A stretch of DNA of 64,000 nucleotides from Candidatus Melainabacteria bacterium (GTDB lineage: Bacteria > Cyanobacteriota > Vampirovibrionia > Obscuribacterales > Obscuribacteraceae): the NCBI GenBank assembly GCA_003151275.1, contig PLXC01000060.1:1-64000 (forward strand), read 5' to 3'. The translations under genes and the position numbers were made by a program. This document shows positions 17,365 to 27,013 of the stretch, in pieces (the stretch's first letter is position 1; each line of letters starts with the position of its first letter). The notes under the pieces were generated by a model. It saw only the letters and a list, made by a program, of their open reading frames with translations, had not been told where the DNA came from and made no database searches.

Positions 17365-18612
17365 TTAGTTGGGAACTGCTCCGTCTGGAGCGGCCATTTG
17401 AATTGGTCCGGCAGCTGTTGCGCTTGGATCAGGAGTGGCAACTTGCACTGGAGCGATAGCCGCTTCATTTATTCTCGCTTCATCAGCTTCGAATTGCTTG
17501 TCCAATTTCGCAACTGCATCGGCACCAGAGAGGTCAACCAAAGTCTGGCGATAGCGACCTACATCTTCGGCTGCTTTATCAGCATCGCGTTGGGCTTTCT
17601 TGAGCGTGTACTGCATTTCTATTTGTTTGGCAGCATCTTGAGTGCTGCGAGTTTCTTTGATCATCTCTTGAAGATCGGTTAAATCGCTGTTTGCCTTCTT
17701 CAAATAATTGGCGTTTGATTTGTAATCTCTAAAAGCCGCAACCACTTTTTCTGAGGTCGTGCGAACCATGTTATAGAGCATGATTGCTTCGGTTTGATTG
17801 AGACGAGCCTTCTTGTCCGCATTGCCCTGAACACCATTGAGCGCTTGCATCATCATGCCTGCTCCCATGTTCGAGCCCATTTGTGCACCCATGTTCGGTG
17901 CCATCATCGTCATCATGCTCATACCACCAAATACGGTGGCACTCAACATTTTCATCATTACGTTGGCCGTTTTTCCAGAGTTGGAATTAGGCATCAGCTT
18001 TTGCACGACAAATTGAATGTCTTGCGAACGAGCCAGGGTCGAATCCCACAAATCAGCTAACTCGAGTTTTTCAGCGTTAAGTCTTACATCGTCTTTGTTT
18101 TGTTCTTCATCAGCACTAGGCATCAAAGCTAAAGGGAGAACGTTCACTTGTTTGGCTTTGTCCGCAATGCTTCCACCAGGCTTCAATACCTTTTCGCCGG
18201 CAGATTGTTTGATGCTTGTCGGTGCCAAAATGTTGGCTTGTTCGATCGGTCCACTAGTCATGACGTTCTGTTTTTTGACTGTTACTTTAAAAACACCCTC
18301 TTCAGATGGTCCAAGCGAAGTGTCACTCTTGCTGCCCTCGTCCATAGTGACAGGGCTTAGATCAACAGGTTTTGCAGGTGTTTTATCTAAAGTCGCTTCT
18401 TGTTTTTGCAAGTCGTTTGTTTCAGGACCGGCACCGTTGCTGAGTTTTGAATAAACTTCGTATTGCAATGCAGTCTTCTTTTGCGAAGACAAATTGGGCA
18501 ATCCCAACGCCAGACAAGGGCTGATCGCTACATGAACGATTAGTGATAACCCAAGCGCTATGAACGCAAGTTTGCTGATCTTACGGTCTTTGGATTGAGA
18601 TGCCATATCCAT
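17365..18612 (-). CDS. Exported Met/Gly-rich and coiled-coil protein
   Basis: The 415-residue protein has a signal peptide (LAFIALGLSLIVHVAISPCLALG, about 15-37) and a Ser/Pro/Lys-rich spacer. A striking Met/Gly/Asn patch (residues about 222-262, for example MMTMMAPNMGAQMGSNMGAG) follows, then a long charged coiled coil (about 290-385). No domain is recognised. It is the first gene of the sppA operon, with AAAGG before its ATG. The Met-rich patch could bind metal or insert in membrane, but that is speculation. Confidence 0.65.
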   Translation of the reverse strand: MDMASQSKDRKISKLAFIALGLSLIVHVAISPCLALGLPNLSSQKKTALQYEVYSKLSNGAGPETNDLQKQEATLDKTPAKPVDLSPVTMDEGSKSDTSLGPSEEGVFKVTVKKQNVMTSGPIEQANILAPTSIKQSAGEKVLKPGGSIADKAKQVNVLPLALMPSADEEQNKDDVRLNAEKLELADLWDSTLARSQDIQFVVQKLMPNSNSGKTANVMMKMLSATVFGGMSMMTMMAPNMGAQMGSNMGAGMMMQALNGVQGNADKKARLNQTEAIMLYNMVRTTSEKVVAAFRDYKSNANYLKKANSDLTDLQEMIKETRSTQDAAKQIEMQYTLKKAQRDADKAAEDVGRYRQTLVDLSGADAVAKLDKQFEADEARINEAAIAPVQVATPDPSATAAGPIQMAAPDGAVPN

Positions 18613-18754
18613 CGATTACTAACCTTTCTAAAGTAGATGACGCCTATTAAGCCGTGCCAACTATAGCACGAGCCTACCTCTTTGAAAGTTACCTTTTGCC
18701 AATGTAAAAACGGCATAGATAGCGCCTGTATGCCTATCTGACCCATTAATAGTG

Positions 18755-20674
18755 CTATCTTTTCCCGCTCGTCATAGCAAAGATTATTAACGCAATAATG
18801 ACAACAAGTTGCATCAATTGATCCGCTAAAAATGGCAGGCTATCCGTCAGAGTCTTGCCCATCAGGCTCATGTACCACAGTTTTGCGAACACGGCCAGGA
18901 AGCAAGGAACTATCAAGACCATCGGTGGCTTAGCCGGCGCTGCTTGTGAATTACGATAATTATTTATCGGCTGTTCATCGTCATCAGCGCTGCCTAAGAG
19001 CCCAGATCTTGACGACCGGCGCAAACTAGGCGCAGGTGAACTTTCTCTTATTGTTGGTGCCACCTCAGGTGGTGACGAAGGAGAAAGAGGTGAAGGCTGA
19101 GCTGCTCGCGGCTCTGGAACACGCGGTGTTTCCTGGAATCCCCTTTCACGCCACATGTCGCCTGGCGGCTGTGGATTAGGAAAAGCACGTTCGCGAAAAT
19201 CCGGCTGAGTCGTTGGGCCAGGTGGTTCCGAGAAGGAATTTGTGGCTGGGAAACTAGCAGGCGGTTGCGCCTGTGGTGCAGCAGTTATTTTTTGGACTGG
19301 AACTGCCGGTGGCTCATGCGGTGCAATGTGTTTCGAGCGCGCCGCTAACAGGGGCGAACGCAAAACATTTGGATCGTCAATTTCTTCATAATAAGGTTCA
19401 TCATTCTCGTATTCAAAATTCTGTGAACCAGGTCCATCCAAAGTAGGCGAATGCAACCGAGGTCTGCCACCGGTGCCGGATTTGTTGCCGCTATTACGAG
19501 GAGATGGGCTGTCATCATCACTGTCACCCAGAAGCGGTGACCGCAACCCCTTGTTAGGCGAACGTCCCGGAGATTGTTGATCCAGCGGATCCGCCGGTCT
19601 GTCTGCGGCATCTTTGTTTTGAGGTCTGCGAACATGAGGAAAGGCGGTCTTACCTGGAACTGGAGGCAAATCGTCGTCATCATCGCCTTCAAAATCATCC
19701 ACACCACCTAACAAAGGTGAGCGTAAGTGGTTGCTGCTATTGCGGGCTGGCGGTAGACCTTTCGGCGCACGAGCCGGCTTCTGCGGACTCTGCGCAGGAT
19801 AATCATCATCGGAGCCACCAAGCAAAGGAGAGCGCAAACCGCCCTTTCCTTTATTGATTTGGGCAGGCGGATCGTCATCATCATTGCGAAGCAACGGCGA
19901 ACGCAGTCCACCTTTGCCTCTCGGGGCATGCGCATCAGGATCATCGTCACCGCGTAGCAGGGGCGATCTTAATCCGCCTCCACGTGGCTTAGGTGCTTCG
20001 TTCTCGCTGTCATCTTCGCCCAACAGAGGTGAGCGCAGACCTCTGGACTTATTCATTCCCCCAAAACCCGATTTGGGCGCCTGTTGCCTGCTTTCGTGCT
20101 CATCTGGTCCGTCAAATAACGGAGAATGCAACTTCGGTCTAGCCGGCAATGGTGGGGCAGCCGGTTCAGACGGAGCCTGAGGTTCGGGCGGAAATGTCTT
20201 GGACTGCACTTCTTGAGGCGCACTTGGTTGCGGCGCATTAAAAGAGGGCGGAGGCGAGTCAAGCGATGAACTAGATTGAGATTGTTGAGGTTGATCAAAA
20301 CCGGGTTGAGATTGATGAGGCGCATCAAATGAAGGAGAAGGATTCGTATTCGGTTGAGGAGCATCAAACGGATTTGGCTTCGGAGCATCAAACGATGCCG
20401 TCGGAGTCGTAGCTGGAGCGCCGAATCCCGGAGCATCAAATTGATTTTGTGCAGGCGCAAAGCCGCTAGACTGCTGATAATCCTGCACCGGCTGCGGTTG
20501 TTGGAAAGCAGATTGATCAGCTGGCGGAAAGCTTGGAAAAACTGGTTCAGGAGCCTGAAAGGCTGGACTCTGGAAGGTTGGTTGCGGCGCGGCAGGAGCA
20601 AACCTTTGACCACATTCCGAACAAAAATGAGCTTGCTCTTCGTTCATCACGTGGCAGATGGGACATTCAATCAC
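18755..20674 (-). CDS. Disordered RSPLL-repeat protein with zinc ribbon and C-terminal anchor
   Basis: The start is GTG 20674, preceded by GGGAGGGG. The 639-residue product opens with a double CxxC zinc ribbon (CPICHVMNEEQAHFCSECGQ, residues 4-23). A Pro/Gln/Phe-rich region follows, then seven exact RSPLL motifs between about residues 210 and 450, mostly as GLRSPLL with an acidic D/E run after them, plus degenerate LHSPLF, LHSPTL and SGLLGS copies. One or two membrane helices end the chain (about 583-636). The body is predicted disordered. I know no family for it. Confidence 0.7.
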   Translation of the reverse strand: MIECPICHVMNEEQAHFCSECGQRFAPAAPQPTFQSPAFQAPEPVFPSFPPADQSAFQQPQPVQDYQQSSGFAPAQNQFDAPGFGAPATTPTASFDAPKPNPFDAPQPNTNPSPSFDAPHQSQPGFDQPQQSQSSSSLDSPPPSFNAPQPSAPQEVQSKTFPPEPQAPSEPAAPPLPARPKLHSPLFDGPDEHESRQQAPKSGFGGMNKSRGLRSPLLGEDDSENEAPKPRGGGLRSPLLRGDDDPDAHAPRGKGGLRSPLLRNDDDDPPAQINKGKGGLRSPLLGGSDDDYPAQSPQKPARAPKGLPPARNSSNHLRSPLLGGVDDFEGDDDDDLPPVPGKTAFPHVRRPQNKDAADRPADPLDQQSPGRSPNKGLRSPLLGDSDDDSPSPRNSGNKSGTGGRPRLHSPTLDGPGSQNFEYENDEPYYEEIDDPNVLRSPLLAARSKHIAPHEPPAVPVQKITAAPQAQPPASFPATNSFSEPPGPTTQPDFRERAFPNPQPPGDMWRERGFQETPRVPEPRAAQPSPLSPSSPPEVAPTIRESSPAPSLRRSSRSGLLGSADDDEQPINNYRNSQAAPAKPPMVLIVPCFLAVFAKLWYMSLMGKTLTDSLPFLADQLMQLVVIIALIIFAMTSGKR

Positions 20675-20912
20675 TTCGTCACCCCTCCCAACCTTTACTT
20701 CAAATGCATTTAACGTATATCGCTGTTACTACAGTACACAACTAGGACGCAGAATAGCTGGTAATTTCCCTACTAGTTTAATGCAATCACGCTTTCAAAT
20801 GTCACACTTAACAGTTCGTCCTATTGATTTCTCAAAATCCGCTAATTGTTTAAGTAAATCGCCATGCTAGACTGGCGAGACAAAACCGCTTGACCTCTCG
20901 AACAATGCCGTA

Positions 20913-20951
20913 TAGTCGGGCAGCTTGGTGCATATACGATCCTCGGACAGC
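20913..20951 (+). repeat. Family B palindromic repeat, copy 2 (degenerate)
   Basis: Carries GTCGGGCAGCTTGGTGCA followed by ATCCTCGGACA, the same two-part layout as the other copies with several changes. It lies 64 bp upstream of the gene at 21015. Confidence 0.55.
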
Positions 20952-21014
20952 TGGCTCGGACCATAGCCTGGACTAAAAGACCATAACGATTCAACGGTGA
21001 ACTGGAGATAATAA

Positions 21015-22142
21015 ATGACCCATGGCTTTCTTCCTATCGCATTGAGCGTCCTCCTGTCAGTCGGCACCATGCCACTGGCATTCTCAGCCGGCGAGCCTCA
21101 ACAACTTAACTTCAAGATCTATAGTCCGGATGGAGCGTCAAATGCGCCAGCCAAGTCGGACGAGGCACCCGCCGCATCGGAAGAAAAAGCCAGCACTGCG
21201 CCGAGTGCCGAAGCAGCTAGCGCCGATTCCACTCCGGCGGAAAAAAGTAACGATTTAACAAGCAAAAAAGCGACCGCTGAGCCAGAAGCAAAATCGACTC
21301 AATTAACAAAAGAAGAGCCAGCCATGTCTCCGACTGCGGCTGCTAGCACCACTGCTGATACCGACACGGCACCAACAGTGACTCCCACAGCGAGTGAAAC
21401 TAAGTCAACCGAGACGCCTGCAGCTTCGGCATTTGACACCAGCACTGGTGACAAACCGGCTGAAGCAGCATCAACAACAGGTACTGCCGAGGCGACAGAG
21501 ACAGCTACTGCAGATAAGAAAGTACTGCAAGGATATATCCGTGAAGTACCAGCCCAGACGAAAATACCAATCATTATGGACACAGCAGTCGATAGTGACA
21601 CCAGTCAGGAAGGCGACGAGTTCGCGGCGCGAACTTCAGAAGATTTGATGATCAACGGGGCAATAGTAGTGCCTGCCGGCTCAATCATTAAAGGCAGAAT
21701 CGCCCAACTAAACGCACCCAAACACTTTACCAAAGGTGGCTCGGTAGCCTTAAAATTCGACACAGTCACAACTCCTGATAACAGACAGATTCCATTAGTT
21801 GCCAATCTGGTTGCACATGGCGGCGTGGTCCACGCTCGCAGGGGCGTCAAGGACATCGCCATAGACGCAGGCATCGTTAGTGCCCCATTCCTCGCCGGTA
21901 TCTTAATTGGGGTTATGGCTGGCAAATCAACTACCAACAACAACACCACCACAACCACTACCACCAGCACAACTAAGAGCAGTGGCATTTCGAAAGGAGC
22001 CGCAGCAGCACTGGGTGCCGGAATAGGACTGGCAGTTGGTGTAGCAATCCTTTGCGCGAAGAAGGGCAAGAAGGTAGACGTTAGACCGGGTGACGAATTG
22101 AAAATCGAATTGGCCGAAGCTCTTCGCATGCCAATGATGTAG
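21015..22142 (+). CDS. Exported Ala/Thr-rich protein with TrbI-like C-terminal region
   Basis: The 375-residue protein has a signal peptide (MTHGFLPIALSVLLSVGTMPLAFSA). A roughly 140-residue linker of Ala, Thr, Ser, Glu and Pro follows. The folded C-terminal half contains AGSIIKGRIAQLNAPKHF, DTVTTPDNRQIPLVA, a Thr-only run, a glycine-rich hydrophobic helix (GAAAALGAGIGLAVGVAIL) and VRPGDELKIEL. The strand pattern with 'vPaGs..G.V' resembles the TrbI/VirB10 barrel, which also occurs in chromosomal surface proteins. No other secretion genes lie nearby, so a conjugation role is unlikely. Confidence 0.7.
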   Translation: MTHGFLPIALSVLLSVGTMPLAFSAGEPQQLNFKIYSPDGASNAPAKSDEAPAASEEKASTAPSAEAASADSTPAEKSNDLTSKKATAEPEAKSTQLTKEEPAMSPTAAASTTADTDTAPTVTPTASETKSTETPAASAFDTSTGDKPAEAASTTGTAEATETATADKKVLQGYIREVPAQTKIPIIMDTAVDSDTSQEGDEFAARTSEDLMINGAIVVPAGSIIKGRIAQLNAPKHFTKGGSVALKFDTVTTPDNRQIPLVANLVAHGGVVHARRGVKDIAIDAGIVSAPFLAGILIGVMAGKSTTNNNTTTTTTTSTTKSSGISKGAAAALGAGIGLAVGVAILCAKKGKKVDVRPGDELKIELAEALRMPMM

Positions 22143-22564
22143 TTCAAAACCATTCATTTTTTCTTTTATTCTAACTATCAGTGAAAACCCTGAAGCTTAG
22201 ATGGCTCAAAAGCGGTAAATTGATCCTGTGAAAGCTGGTTCTGCAAATCCACTTTTGACGTCATAGTTAGAGTGAGGCAGAAAATTGAATCTCCGTCGCC
22301 ACAGAATTCATCTTTGGCGAGCTTGAGCAAAAACGCATCAATGACAGTCCCAGACCGAGCTAGACGATCCATCTATGATATACTTAACCAGATGTTAAGA
22401 AAGGAAGACAAGAATTCAACTTGTTTTCTACAACGGATTTACTAGAACTGAGCTGAGATGCCAAATTTGGTTAGTTTGGGCAGATGGTTGGAGAACGCGC
22501 TTCGCGAGACGCAGCGATTGGCCATTGTTTTCCATAATCACAATAGCGGGAAATCATCTCAGAA
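22143..22564. other. Intergenic region, 422 bp, no gene found
   Basis: Only a weak 64-codon minus-strand frame (22178-22372) without a ribosome site is present. The region must hold the promoter of the tonB operon. I see no convincing -35/-10 pair or riboswitch-like structure. Confidence 0.5.
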
Positions 22565-24214
22565 ATGACTAGCACATCAGCAAAACCACCTGGTTTTCAG
22601 CAACAACCGTCCAAAGATCCGAACATGGCAGCCATGTTGTCGATCATTCCTGGATTCGGTCAGCTTTACAACGGCGAGCAACGCAAAGGTATGTTGTTCC
22701 TTGGTGTGGCGGCAATCAATTTTATAGTTTTCCTGATTCTGCTCTTTACAGAACCGATTTTGAGATCGCTTGTCGAATTCGGTATCGCCAATCACATGAA
22801 GCCCAATCGGGAACTGGTCACTTCGATTTCTCAAATCCACATGGGAAGCCCCGCTTCTCTAGTGGTTCTTGGACTATTTCTTTCCTTTGTAGCTTTTGCC
22901 ATTCGTGACGCCTACGACCATGCAGCGCTTTTACAGCGCAGGCGGATATATCCAGAATATGTAATGGCCATGTCCGAAGCTACCAGTGGTAGCTATTTGC
23001 TGCACGTCTCATTCATGTTCTGCTTCTTCGTTCTGGCATTTTTCTTCTTGGTTCCGCCTCCGCCCAAGCAGCAAATTACTGACATCGAATTTATTCAAAA
23101 CCAGCCTCCCACAGTAAAGAAGATTGTTGCTAAAAAGCACGCCCAGAAAGCTTCGGAGAACGCCGGCAAACATGACGTCACCAAGCCAGTAACGGCGCCA
23201 TCTCCGGCACCGAAAGCGCCAAGTAAAGCAGCTCCAGCAGCCAAACCGACTCCGGAAAAGGCTACGCCGACGCCGAAACCAACTCCGGCGCCATCTCCTC
23301 ATCCTACTCCGACGCCTTCACCGCATCCGACGCCTTCACCTTCTCCTCATCCTACCCCGACGCCGTCGCCGCATCCAAGTCCATCACCGTCGCCTCATCC
23401 AAGTCCAAGTCCGTCACCAACTCCAACACCAAGTCCGACGCCTAAACCGATGGCGATGCCTACGCCAACACCATTTGCTCATCCGTCCGCAACACCATCA
23501 CCAAGTCCATCGCCGGCACCATCGCCTTTGTCTATGTCGCATGGCGGTCCATCTATTTCGCCAACTCCTAGAATCGGCGCCGGAGCCGGACACGGTTCAT
23601 CATCTCCAGCACCAGCACCAATGACAACGGGCTCCGGCCCAGCCGGCGGAGGACCTCCTTCACCATCGCCAATTGCAGGCGGCGGCGCTCCCACCAGGGG
23701 CGGCGGTTCCGGACCGACATCCGCACCAGCTCCTAGTCGAGTTGGTCGCAGCGGCGGTGGCGGTGGATCTGCAGGCGGCGGTCCAATCGCAGTTGCTCCA
23801 AGCGTTCCGCGACCATCTGGCGGCGGCGGTGGAGAAGGTGTTAAGGGAAATCCAGACGCCAATAGCAACCCCAACGGCAGACCATCAGTAGCAGCCCAAG
23901 CCGATGTGGACTTCGGACCGTACATGGCCGACCTGCAAAGAAGAATCAAACGCGCATGGTTCCCACCGAAAGGAAATGAATCCAAGAGGGTGGTCGTCAT
24001 ATTTAAAGTTCACAGAGGCGGAGAGCTTTCCAACCTAAGGCTCGATCACTCATCCGGCGTAGCGATTGCCGACCAAGCAGCTCTTAAAGCTGTTGAAAAC
24101 GCGGCACCGTTTAGACCGCTACCTGCAGGCGCCAGCGATGACGTCGACATTCAATTCACCTTCGATTACAACGTATTCGCGGGCGGCGGCCATGGCACGT
24201 TCCGCTCGTTCTGA
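22565..24214 (+). CDS. TonB-type energy transducer with N-terminal multi-pass membrane domain
   Basis: The 549-residue protein starts with a TM2/DUF5683-like unit ([19 protein letters not shown]) and about four membrane helices up to residue 162. A Lys/Pro linker follows, then a long Pro/Ser/His/Thr region (about 202-332) of repeated PSPHPTPTP units, a Gly/Pro/Ser region (about 333-440), and a TonB C-terminal domain (about 445-540: [55 protein letters not shown]). The linker would span the periplasm, and the C-domain contacts TonB boxes of outer-membrane receptors. exbB and exbD follow directly. A multi-pass N-terminus is unusual, since canonical TonB has one helix. Confidence 0.87.
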   Translation: MTSTSAKPPGFQQQPSKDPNMAAMLSIIPGFGQLYNGEQRKGMLFLGVAAINFIVFLILLFTEPILRSLVEFGIANHMKPNRELVTSISQIHMGSPASLVVLGLFLSFVAFAIRDAYDHAALLQRRRIYPEYVMAMSEATSGSYLLHVSFMFCFFVLAFFFLVPPPPKQQITDIEFIQNQPPTVKKIVAKKHAQKASENAGKHDVTKPVTAPSPAPKAPSKAAPAAKPTPEKATPTPKPTPAPSPHPTPTPSPHPTPSPSPHPTPTPSPHPSPSPSPHPSPSPSPTPTPSPTPKPMAMPTPTPFAHPSATPSPSPSPAPSPLSMSHGGPSISPTPRIGAGAGHGSSSPAPAPMTTGSGPAGGGPPSPSPIAGGGAPTRGGGSGPTSAPAPSRVGRSGGGGGSAGGGPIAVAPSVPRPSGGGGGEGVKGNPDANSNPNGRPSVAAQADVDFGPYMADLQRRIKRAWFPPKGNESKRVVVIFKVHRGGELSNLRLDHSSGVAIADQAALKAVENAAPFRPLPAGASDDVDIQFTFDYNVFAGGGHGTFRSF

Positions 24215-24249
24215 TAAACTCATTTCGATTGCCGCATTCAGGAGAAAAA

Positions 24250-24891
24250 ATGGAAAGCAAATTTTTCACTTACTTTATTCAGTTCATGATGACTGACTGG
24301 TTCGCTTCCATTCCAATTACCCTGTGCTCCGTGGCTACAGCTGCAGTAATGATCGAGCGCTACCTGTACTACCAAAAGAATCGTCGGGATGTGACAACCT
24401 TCATTCACCAATTGCAGCGCGAATTGGAAAGCCAACAATTGCAGAAAGCGCAACAAACATGCAGCCGTTTGGGTGGTGTCGTCGGCGAAGTTGCCGAAGA
24501 AGGCGTGCGTTTGATGGCGGAGCAAAAGGAAGATTTCTCGAAAGCGTTTGATATCACAGTTGGTCTCGTGACAAGAAAGCTGGAAAGAAATTTGGTTATT
24601 CTCGGAACGATTGGTGCCACTTGCCCATTCATCGGATTGTTCGGAACAGTGGTTGGGGTTATTTTCACACTGGACCAATTAGGCGTCGCCGGTGGTGGCA
24701 CGCCGGTTGTAGTAACTGGTGTTGCAAAAGCTCTGATTGCTACAGGTTATGGTCTGATTGTTTCGATTATCGCGGTTATTTTCAACAACTTCTATACCAA
24801 CACCGTTAAAGGATTCAACGACGATTTCTTGCTTCTGAAGCTGCTCTTCCTGAGTTTCGTTGGCACAGAATCACCTACTCACGCTCGTTAA
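24250..24891 (+). CDS. exbB: ExbB/TolQ/MotA-family proton channel protein
   Basis: The ATG at 24250 follows AGGAG by six bases and is preferred over an upstream TTG at 24229. The 213-residue product has three membrane helices: ITLCSVATAAVMIERYLYY, then ATCPFIGLFGTVVGVIF and VTGVAKALIATGYGLIVSIIAVIFNNF. The last two carry the family's Gly/Thr-rich signature. It forms the pentameric channel that couples proton flow to TonB. It lies 35 bp after tonB and 30 bp before exbD. Confidence 0.93.
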   Translation: MESKFFTYFIQFMMTDWFASIPITLCSVATAAVMIERYLYYQKNRRDVTTFIHQLQRELESQQLQKAQQTCSRLGGVVGEVAEEGVRLMAEQKEDFSKAFDITVGLVTRKLERNLVILGTIGATCPFIGLFGTVVGVIFTLDQLGVAGGGTPVVVTGVAKALIATGYGLIVSIIAVIFNNFYTNTVKGFNDDFLLLKLLFLSFVGTESPTHAR

Positions 24892-24921
24892 AATCGAATA
24901 AAATCGAGGAGGTGAAAAGCC

Positions 24922-25347
24922 ATGTCTATGGGAGCCGCCGGTGAAGTTTTCACCGAAATCAACGTGACACCGTTAACGGACGTGTTTCTTGTGCTGCTCG
25001 TTATTATGATCTTGATCGCACCACTTATTGATAAGTCTGACTTGAAGATCAAACCGCCTGAAACAAAGAATGCTAAGAAAGTTGATGAGAGTAAAGGAAT
25101 TTTTATAGACATCGATAAGCAAGGGCAAATCGCGATCAACGGAAACTTTGTCAGCAGCACCGACCCAACTGTGATTGGTGAAAAAATCAAAGAGATCATG
25201 GTCAAACTCGGTAATAAAGATGTGCCTTGTACAGTCAACGCCGATGGCGACTCGAAAGAGAAGGAAGTGGTGGCAGTGATGCAGGCCGCAGCAGGCGCGG
25301 GAATCAAACGAATGCGCGTTGCCACAATCCAGGCCAGCAGTTATTAG
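24922..25347 (+). CDS. exbD: ExbD/TolR-family biopolymer transport protein
   Basis: A strong GGAGGTG site precedes the ATG. The 141-residue protein has the ExbD layout: EINVTPLTDVFLVLLVIMIL, a single helix whose start carries the essential Asp (D19, PLTDVF), then a periplasmic domain with IDIDKQGQIAINGNFV and a C-terminal VMQAAAGAGIKRMRVAT. It completes the TonB-ExbB-ExbD motor encoded just upstream. Confidence 0.94.
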   Translation: MSMGAAGEVFTEINVTPLTDVFLVLLVIMILIAPLIDKSDLKIKPPETKNAKKVDESKGIFIDIDKQGQIAINGNFVSSTDPTVIGEKIKEIMVKLGNKDVPCTVNADGDSKEKEVVAVMQAAAGAGIKRMRVATIQASSY

Positions 25348-25433
25348 TAGAAATTGAAATGGACCGCACGCATCTTGCGTGCCAATACTACGCATCTACC
25401 GATGACTCGTATTTGCGAGACTAAACGTTCAAA

Positions 25434-26285
25434 TTGAAATACCATCTGGCATTAATTGGACATCCGGTCTTGCACTCATTGTCGCCGCCGATGCACAACG
25501 CCGCTTTGAGATACTGCCATTTGGAAGGCTCATATGACCTTTTAGATATTGAACCGGCAGATCTAGAACGCGAAGTGCAACAACTCAAGCTGAAGGGCTA
25601 TATGGGATTCAACGTAACCATTCCTCACAAGGATGCTATCTTCCGCATGGCTAGCGCACATACAAAGGAGGCAGCGCAAGCGCAGGCATCAAATACGGTG
25701 AAGTTTTTGACAGATGGATCAATGCTTGCTCACAACACAGATATTGAAGGGTTCAAAGAAGCCCTTGACGAGCTGATTACATTCCAGGAGGGCGATGCAG
25801 CTTGTGTGATCGGCACCGGCGGAGCAGCTAGAGCCGCATTGTTGGCACTCTCCGACTTCGGCTTCAAAACAATATCGATTCTTTCAAGAGACGCAGCACG
25901 AGCTAGTGCTTTTGCTCAAAGCATGAGTTCCGTTTTGCCCGAAGAAACAAAATTGATACCAGCCCACTGGAATGATTTCACAGCAACTCGCCAGGGCGTC
26001 ATCGTCAACAGTACGCCTATGGGTCAAAATGCAGTGCCAGTGGCGGATTGGATGGACACATTCTTAAGCAAACTTGCAGACGACGTGTTGTTTTTCGATA
26101 TGGTCTATTCCAGAACAAACAGCGATACGCCGTTAGTCGCTTTGGCCAAGAGCAAAGGCTTACAAGCAGTAGATGGAGCCGAAATGTTGATCCGCCAGGC
26201 GCATAAGGCATTTCTATTTTGGACGGGTGAATCACCGCCCGTGGAGATTTTTCGGACCGCTTTTGAACAATGCAAAACTCCATAA
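25434..26285 (+). CDS. aroE: Shikimate dehydrogenase (NADP+)
   Basis: The frame begins with TTG at 25434, and the N-terminus KYHLALIGHPVLHSLSPPMHN aligns with the family, so this is the likely start. Key motifs are SLSPPMHN (substrate), NVTIPHK (catalytic Lys), HNTDIEGF (catalytic Asp), the Rossmann GTGGAARAA and NSTPMGQN. The 283-residue enzyme reduces 3-dehydroshikimate to shikimate in aromatic amino acid synthesis. It follows exbD by 86 bp and may be read from the same transcript, although the functions are unrelated. Confidence 0.95.
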   Translation: MKYHLALIGHPVLHSLSPPMHNAALRYCHLEGSYDLLDIEPADLEREVQQLKLKGYMGFNVTIPHKDAIFRMASAHTKEAAQAQASNTVKFLTDGSMLAHNTDIEGFKEALDELITFQEGDAACVIGTGGAARAALLALSDFGFKTISILSRDAARASAFAQSMSSVLPEETKLIPAHWNDFTATRQGVIVNSTPMGQNAVPVADWMDTFLSKLADDVLFFDMVYSRTNSDTPLVALAKSKGLQAVDGAEMLIRQAHKAFLFWTGESPPVEIFRTAFEQCKTP

Positions 26286-26289
26286 ACCT

Positions 26290-26315
26290 GGGAGCGCCGG
26301 CACCCTTGCCGGCAC
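26290..26315 (+). repeat. Family A REP-like hairpin, copy 1
   Basis: GGGAGC followed by GCCGGCA (26296-26302) and its perfect complement TGCCGGC (26307-26313) around a four-base loop. It lies directly after aroE. Confidence 0.7.
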
Positions 26316-26400
26316 CAAACATCACGTCGTCTATTGTCACAACGGGTGCACCGAATATAGTGCCAACGTATATGCGTTGCTATTAGCCACCAATAGTTAT

Positions 26401-26424
26401 GGGCGGATTAGAAATCCGCTCTCC
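26401..26424 (-). repeat. Family A REP-like hairpin, copy 2
   Basis: GCGGATT (26403-26409) pairs with AATCCGC (26413-26419), then CTCTCC. The stem bases differ from copy 1 but pairing is kept. Confidence 0.7.
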
Positions 26425-26428
26425 TAGC

Positions 26429-26460
26429 AAAAACAAAAGCCCAGTCTTGAGACTGAGCCT
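26429..26460 (-). terminator. Candidate intrinsic terminator, minus strand
   Basis: Read on the minus strand, GCTCAGTC and GACTGGGC pair around TCAA with one mismatch, followed by TTTTGTTTTT. It lies about 200 bp past the stop of the minus-strand SCP2 gene, with no other minus-strand gene in between. Confidence 0.6.
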
Positions 26461-26577
26461 TGCTATTAGAATCGATTGCCGGGTGGCTAATCATGGTACA
26501 AACGCTGCGTTAGCAGCGTTCGACCAAGCTCGTCCTGCATTTGTAGAAGCCAAATACCGACCCTGCTGATTTGATCA

Positions 26578-26600
26578 TATCCGAGGATGGACTATGCAAC
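26578..26600 (-). repeat. Family B palindromic repeat, copy 3 (partial)
   Basis: TATCCGAGGATGGACTATGC is the half with the TATCC...GGATA palindrome. The second palindrome is missing. The rest of the 380-bp space between aroE and the SCP2 gene holds no gene. Confidence 0.5.
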
Positions 26601-26665
26601 AAGGTCGTTCAAATTAGCTTATCTAGTTAAGCGGAGTTCATGAATCGAACGTACAAATCTATGCG

Positions 26666-27013
26666 CTAAATGAACGGCGCTTGACCTTCAAAAAATATTG
26701 GCACAAGTTGCATTGCCAATCCGAGTTCACCTTCGATTGAAAGCACTCCGGACAGTGCAGCAGTCATGGCTGACAAACGCCCAGCCATAATCAATTCCAA
26801 GTCCTCAGCATCCACAGAAATTAAGCAATCAGCTTGAGTTGGAGTTTCGGGAGTGTCTTGTTGGACCATCTCAAGTGACCCGTCTGAAATTTTAGTCAGC
26901 CAGGAGCCCCCACCTTGCCCTCTGATCGTGATCAGATATGTGGCGGATAGATTGCGAGCATTCTCCGGCTTGAAACGCTTACGGAGTTCTTCAATAGTCT
27001 CTGCGGCGGGCAC
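26666..27013 (-). CDS. SCP2 sterol-carrier domain protein
   Basis: The 115-residue protein is one SCP2 domain: LRKRFKPENARNLSATYLITIRG, a strand pair around GSWLTKISDGSLEMV, ADCLISVDAEDLELIMAGRLSAMTAALSG and a hydrophobic C-terminal helix (ELGLAMQLVPIFF). Such domains bind lipids or other hydrophobic ligands in a tunnel. It is cytosolic and single-domain. It is divergent from the DciA-like gene, with a shared promoter region of about 157 bp. Confidence 0.85.
   Translation of the reverse strand: MPAAETIEELRKRFKPENARNLSATYLITIRGQGGGSWLTKISDGSLEMVQQDTPETPTQADCLISVDAEDLELIMAGRLSAMTAALSGVLSIEGELGLAMQLVPIFFEGQAPFI

Noticed and set aside
21015..22142. TrbI-like gene as part of a conjugation system
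   Set aside because: No other type IV secretion or relaxase genes lie nearby. The similarity is limited to a general barrel pattern.
22178..22372. 64-codon minus-strand frame in the gap before tonB
   Set aside because: No ribosome site and no recognisable features. The sequence does not resemble the neighbouring genes.
23009..24000. Long minus-strand frames opposite tonB
   Set aside because: They are artefacts of the repetitive Pro/Ser/Gly codons on the plus strand.
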